Shown piece by piece: positions 59,401-64,000 of a stretch of 64,000 nt of DNA (the stretch's first letter is position 1; every line of letters begins with the position of its first letter). The position numbers and the translations under genes are program-made. The notes beneath the pieces are model-generated. The model was given only the letters and a program-made list of their open reading frames with translations. It ran no database searches and was not told the DNA's origin. Source of the stretch: Opisthocomus hoazin (lineage: Eukaryota > Chordata > Aves > Opisthocomiformes > Opisthocomidae); NCBI RefSeq assembly GCF_030867145.1, contig NC_134441.1:9222992-9286991 (forward strand), given 5' to 3'.

Positions 59401-62400
59401 AGAGCGTGGGGCCAAGGAGAAGAACCATCCATTATACAAGCCCTATGTCAATGGTAAGATCCTGCTGTGCATGGGTGCATACAAAGTTCAAAGTTCTTTA
59501 CGGGAGATGGGGTAAATGTGCTCTCTGAGCAGCCGAGGTACGCTGGGAAGCCTTTTCTGTGTAGGTCAATTGGAGGGAGATACTGAGAGGTCCATTTGCG
59601 AGGAAGGGGAGGGAAGCTCCCAGGGAGTGCTTCGTTTCTATATGGTTGGGAGGACTGGTTTGTGCCCATCCGGACTGGAGAAAGGAAGGGGGCCCTGTGG
59701 AGGACAGGTGAGTAAGGGCCTTGATTCTGAGCTCTCTGAGTGGGCAAGTCGCACTTTGCTCAGAGCTGCCTGCTGCGTGTTGCAGGTATCATTGCAAAGG
59801 AGCCAACATCACTGGAAGAGGAGATCAAGGAGATCCGCCGGAGTGGCAGTGGCAAAGCCCTGGACACCCCTGAGTTTGAGCTCTCAGATATCTTCTATTT
59901 CTGCCGCAAAGGCATTGAGACCATCATGGACGATGAAGTGACCAAGAGGTTCTCAGCTGAAGAGCTGGAGTCCTGGAACCTGCTCAGCAGGACCAACTAC
60001 AACTTCCAGTACATCAGCCTGCGCCTCACTGTACTCTGGGGACTGGGTGTGCTCATCCGCTACTGCTTCCTCCTGCCCCTCCGGTGAGTGCTGCTGCGGG
60101 AACCCGCCTGCTGGGACGGTGCGGGTGGCCCGTTCCCACTGCCGCAAGTGCAGACCCTGCTCAGGATGATCTGGAGGGACAGGCTGCGTGATGAGTAGGG
60201 CCTGTGGCCTGGCTTTGCTAGCATGTAGCTTCCCTCTTTCTGCAGGATAGCCCTGGCGTTTACTGGCATCAGCTTGTTGGTGACTGGTACTACAGTGGTG
60301 GGGTATTTGCCAAATGGAAGGTGAGTTTGTTTTTGAGGGAGGAGGGCATGGGGAGCCCCCAGTGCAGTTTGAGACCTGGTAATCCTGGAGTTTTCCTGCG
60401 AGGCCTGTCTGTTCTGCCTACTGCTGACACGGCAGGCGGTCCTGGCATCTGTAGCCTCTCAGGAACAGACACCCTGTAATTTTAAACAAAGGGCCTAGAT
60501 GTGAGCACTAAGCCCGTGGCAGAACGCTCAGGCCTGGGCTCTGACAGGAGTAAGAACAGAAAAGAGCAAAGGCCAAAGTTTGTCTGTGACGAGTAAGAAT
60601 CAGTTGTCATAAGCTGACGGCAAAACCCAGGACAAGGTGTGTTTCTGTGGGAGAGATGTGAAGTCTCGGTTGGACCTCGTGGCATGGGGCAGCTGGGCTG
60701 AGTGGCACCGTTACAGGGGAGACTGTAGAACTGGGAGGTAGTGATTCTCTCTCCTGGGCTGCAGGTGTAAGGAGTTCCTGAGCAAGCATGTCCACCTGAT
60801 GTGTTACCGGATCTGTGTGCGTGCTCTCACAGCCATCATCACCTACCACGACCGGTAAGGAGGCACTGTCTGCGTCAGGGTGTCCGTTCCCACGGGCTGC
60901 TCCATGCCGTGCCTCGTGCAGGCCTCACGCTTCGTTCCTCTGTCCTCATCTGTGCCTTTGTTTTGCATTTAGAGAAAACAGACCCCGAAATGGAGGCATC
61001 TGCGTGGCAAATCACACGTCTCCTATTGATGTGATCATCTTGGCCAGTGATGGCTACTACGCGATGGTAAGGTCTGCACTCCGGTTCCCAGGGCCTGGCC
61101 ACATGCGTGGTGGGAGCAGCAAGCACATTCATGGAATGGTTTGGGTTGGAAGAGACCTTTAAAGGCCATCTAGTCCAATCCACCTGCCGTGAGCAGGGAC
61201 ATCTACCACTGGACAGGTTGCGCAGAGCCCCATCCAACCTGGCCTTGAATGTTTCCAGGGATGGGGCATCTCCCATCTCTCTGGGCAACCTGTGCTAGGG
61301 TTTCACCACCCTCACTGTAAAAAATTTCTTCCTTATATCCAGTCTAAAACTCCCCTCTTTTAGTTTAAAGCCGTTACCCCTTGTCCTATCGCAATAGGCC
61401 CTGCTAAAAAGTTTGTCGCCATCTTCCTTATAGGCCCCTTTTAGGTACCGAAAGGCCACAGTAAGGTCTCCACGGGGCCTTCTCTTCCCCAGGCTGAACA
61501 AAATTGCATGGGACAAGGAGTGGGCAGCAAGAGGCTTTTGAGCATGCAGAACTACTTTTCCCTGCATGACACCACAGAGCACTCTCGGACGCTGTGCACA
61601 GATACTCTCTGGTGCATGGCTTTCCAGCCAGCTTGGCCTGGGACTCAGAGCACCAGGGTCTCTGGGCACTGCTTTGCAAGTAGAGCTCTGGGCTTTGCTA
61701 TCCATGGCAGAGCAAAGCGCTTCCCTGGCTGGACCTCCTGCAGTGTGGAAAGCTCTTGGGCCTTGCTACATCTGTCCTTCCAGTCAGACCCGGGACTTTT
61801 CCTCTCAGCCTTTCCAGGGCAGGGGTAGAAAGATGAACCTCAGCTTGGCAGCGAAGCTAGGAGCGGCCTTGGCCTCCACGTGTCCCCAGGTCTTGTAACT
61901 TGTGTCTTCTTGCCCTGTTCAGGTGGGTCAGATCCACGGAGGACTCATGGGTGTGATACAGAGAGCCATGGTGAAAGCTTGCCCCCACGTGTGGTTTGAA
62001 CGCTCTGAGGTCAAAGATCGTCACCTCGTTGCCAAAAGGTGTGACAGTTGCTGGCTGCAGGCTGCAGGGGAGGGCCGGAGGCTGGGAGAGGGCAGGGGCT
62101 GCTCAGTTCCCATGGGTGAGGATGCTGCCTTGCCTCGTGGGTGCTGGGAGACTGTGCCAGTGTTGCTGGCACCCAGATGGTCCCCAGTGACTGCGGAATA
62201 AGGACTGTATGCTGTGAGGGTTGCCAGCGGTAGTTCCTGTGCCCTGTGCTGATTGGTGACACTCTTCCTTTTAGGCTCACAGAGCATGTCCAGGACAAGA
62301 GCAAACTGCCCATCCTTATCTTTCCAGAAGGTGAGTTGCGGAGCAAGGCCAGACAAGCACCTGATGGAGAGGGCACATTGGGACAGCACCGCATCTCTGT

Positions 62401-63999
62401 TCCTTCCCTTCTTATGCAGCCAAGGGCCTTGAGACCCTTCACTGAGACAAAGGGGACATTGCATCTTTAGAGCTGACTGCACCCAGAATGTGGAAGTCAG
62501 CTATGTCCCAGTGCCACACCCTGTGCACACAGAGAACAGGGTTTGGAGTGAGGGTAAGGGGGCGGTTGCTGGGTGCCTGTGGCCTAGCCATTAGGTGCAT
62601 AGCTTAGACTTCTGAGCTGGCTTTGCTACGGGAACTTGAGAAGATTGTGCTTGCATCTTGCAGGAACCTGCATCAACAACACATCTGTGATGATGTTCAA
62701 AAAGGGGAGCTTTGAAATTGGAGCCACAGTTTATCCTGTAGCCATCAAGGTATGAGAAGGCAGCCACTCTTACAGCACAAGTAGCTCTCTGCGTGAGAAC
62801 TGTCTTGGCAGCCCAGTCTTGGCACTGCTGGGTCAACAGCCTGGTCTGAGGGCGTGGAGAAGCTGAGATCACTCTGTAGTGCTCTGGGAGGGCTGGCCTG
62901 TAGCTGGGCTTGGGGTGGAACTTGGAGCCTTGGGGAGGATGCAGCCACTGCCTGACTTCCATGAGCTCTTCTGCCTCTGTAGTATGACCCACAGTTTGGA
63001 GATGCCTTTTGGAACAGCAGCAAGTACGGCATGGTAACCTACCTCCTTAGGATGATGACCAGCTGGGCCATTGTCTGCAGTGTCTGGTACTTGCCCCCAA
63101 TGACCAGGCAGGTAAGTAAGGTGAATGTGGCCTATCTGATCTGCTGCCTGGTTGGCCCTTTGCTCCTGCTGAACAGTGTCATTTTGCCGCAGCCCGAAGA
63201 GGACGCTGTCCAGTTTGCCAATCGAGTGAAGTCAGCCATTGCCAGGCAGGGGGGCCTTGTGGATCTGCTCTGGTGAGTCCAGGCAGGCTGCTGTCTTCCT
63301 GGTGCCAGGGTTCCTGGGTCCTGGTGTGTGCTTGTGGGCTGTAGAGCTAAGTTTGTGTCGTGTTGGGCAGAGTAGGCCTATGGAGAAGTGGAGATACGTC
63401 TTGCCTGTGACCTCCAAAACTGGTCTTCTGTAGCAGGGACCAAAGTCTTTGCTTCTCCTGTGTGTTTTGGGCACCAGGGCTTCATTCTGTGATTCCAGCT
63501 TGCGCTGAGATGCCCTGGTTCTGACTTGATGCTGCTCAGCAAAGTGGGTTGAGCTTGGGAACTCTGTTTTTCAGGCACTGAGATCTTCAGAGCCTGGGAG
63601 GGAGAGGGTCTCTACGGGCAGTCTGCTGTAGTGGTATCAGAGCAGCTCACGCTTCTGACAGAGCTGTCCTGTTGAGCACAGTGCAGGGTCATGGGTGCAG
63701 CTCCTGGCAGAGCAAGGGGTGAAAGTAACTCCCCTTGGGGGCAGTTGGTCTGCACTGTGCCCTGGCAACATCAGGTTCAGGTGTAGCTGTCTGGCTGTTG
63801 CAGGAGCTCTGACCTGCTCCGAGCAGCCTCAGATGAGGTTTCAGACAGTGCACGCCTGCAGCTTCTCTGATGATACGACTCTCTCCCTAGGGATGGAGGA
63901 CTGAAGAGGGAGAAGGTGAAAGATACATTCAAGGAGGAGCAACAGAAACTCTACAGCAAAATGATTGTAGGCAACCATGAAGACCGGAGCCGCTCTTGA
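56474..63999 (+). CDS. GPAT4: GPAT4 (AGPAT6), ER glycerol-3-phosphate acyltransferase 4
   Basis: Acylates glycerol-3-phosphate to lysophosphatidate at the ER and lipid droplets, the first step of glycerolipid synthesis. Twelve coding exons: 56474-56638, 59384-59453, 59786-60083, 60246-60320, 60765-60854, 60973-61066, 61923-62038, 62275-62330, 62664-62749, 62983-63111, 63193-63272, 63891-63999; total 1368 nt, 455 residues (human 456; one residue fewer in the [10 protein letters not shown] segment). The N-terminus [17 protein letters not shown] is a hydrophobic ER-targeting segment; further membrane helices lie at about 155-200. Acyltransferase motif I is HTSPID (H247, D252), FPEG is at 319-322 (motif III), and VYPVAIKYDP follows. 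The acidic-linker [20 protein letters not shown] is typical of GPAT4. All introns are GT-AG and phases join exactly. The ATG exon probably starts at 56446 with 28 nt of 5' UTR. The 3' UTR is outside the window. Confidence 0.98.
56639..59383 (+). other. GPAT4: GPAT4 intron 2 (first intron within the coding region)
   Basis: About 2.7 kb with GTAAGT donor and TTGCAG acceptor, phase 0. No repeat or embedded gene recognised; a T-rich patch lies near 57780-57860. Confidence 0.8.
61125..61506 (-). mobile_element. Old CR1 LINE 3' fragment in GPAT4 intron 6
   Basis: On the minus strand, a CR1 3' end with the GGTTTGGGTTGGAAGAGACC word (plus view, 61137 onward) and no CACAGAAT repeat tail. Degraded ORF2 C-terminus is visible in two frames: [30 protein letters not shown] in one, then [18 protein letters not shown] in another, so a stop and a frameshift separate them. 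It differs in sequence from the copy at 28 kb and belongs to another, older CR1 subfamily. It lies wholly within the intron 61067-61922, antisense to GPAT4. Confidence 0.88.
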
Positions 64000-64000
64000 G

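Noticed and set aside
1-64000. CRISPR arrays, operons, bacterial-type features, tRNA or rRNA genes
   Set aside because: The window is vertebrate nuclear DNA with spliced genes; no regularly spaced repeats or tRNA/rRNA signatures were seen by eye.

Overview
This is a vertebrate nuclear window, most probably from a bird. It carries two CR1 non-LTR retrotransposon fragments, one with the CACAGAAT-type 3' tail seen in sauropsid CR1 copies. Introns are short, interspersed repeats are few, and every gene starts in a GC-rich island, as on avian microchromosomes. The order SFRP1 - GOLGA7 - GINS4 - GPAT4 is the conserved tetrapod order known from human 8p11 and, from memory, chicken chromosome 22. Exon boundaries were derived by reading splice sites and checking that phases join and that protein lengths match the families.

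Layout. Bases 1-14969 hold the 5' part of SFRP1 on the minus strand: exon 1 at 14435-14969, exon 2 at 9032-9109, and a long intron 2 that leaves the window, so the netrin-like exon 3 is absent. SFRP1's CpG island covers about 14750-15650. A gene-free region follows (about 15.7-36.3 kb). It contains a 5'-truncated CR1 with an open reverse-transcriptase frame (27996-29027), a striking 115-bp imperfect palindrome (30004-30118), small tandem repeats, and several AT-rich blocks dense in homeodomain, POU, SOX, FOX or TCF words that may be SFRP1/GOLGA7 enhancers.

Four plus-strand genes follow. GOLGA7 (36913-39696, 4 coding exons) has a last intron with U12-type signals. GINS4 (44258-46699, 7 exons) follows. 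Next is a single-exon glycogen-targeting PP1 subunit of the PPP1R3C type (52402-53274). GPAT4 (56474-63999, 12 coding exons) has a stop codon ending one base before the window does. The PPP1R3C-like poly(A) signal lies only about 340 bp upstream of a CRE in the GPAT4 CpG island.

The genes are not an operon and do not share a pathway. SFRP1 antagonises Wnt; GOLGA7 is the palmitoyltransferase partner; GINS4 is in the replicative helicase; the PP1 subunit acts in glycogen synthesis; GPAT4 makes lysophosphatidate. The most interesting point is the PPP1R3C-like gene. As I recall it has no counterpart between human GINS4 and GPAT4. With SFRP1/SFRP5 and GOLGA7/GOLGA7B it fits a whole-genome-duplication paralogon shared with human 10q23-q24. 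I see no evidence of an undescribed multi-gene system; the novel leads are this paralog, the palindrome, the U12 intron and a possible extended GPAT4 first exon.
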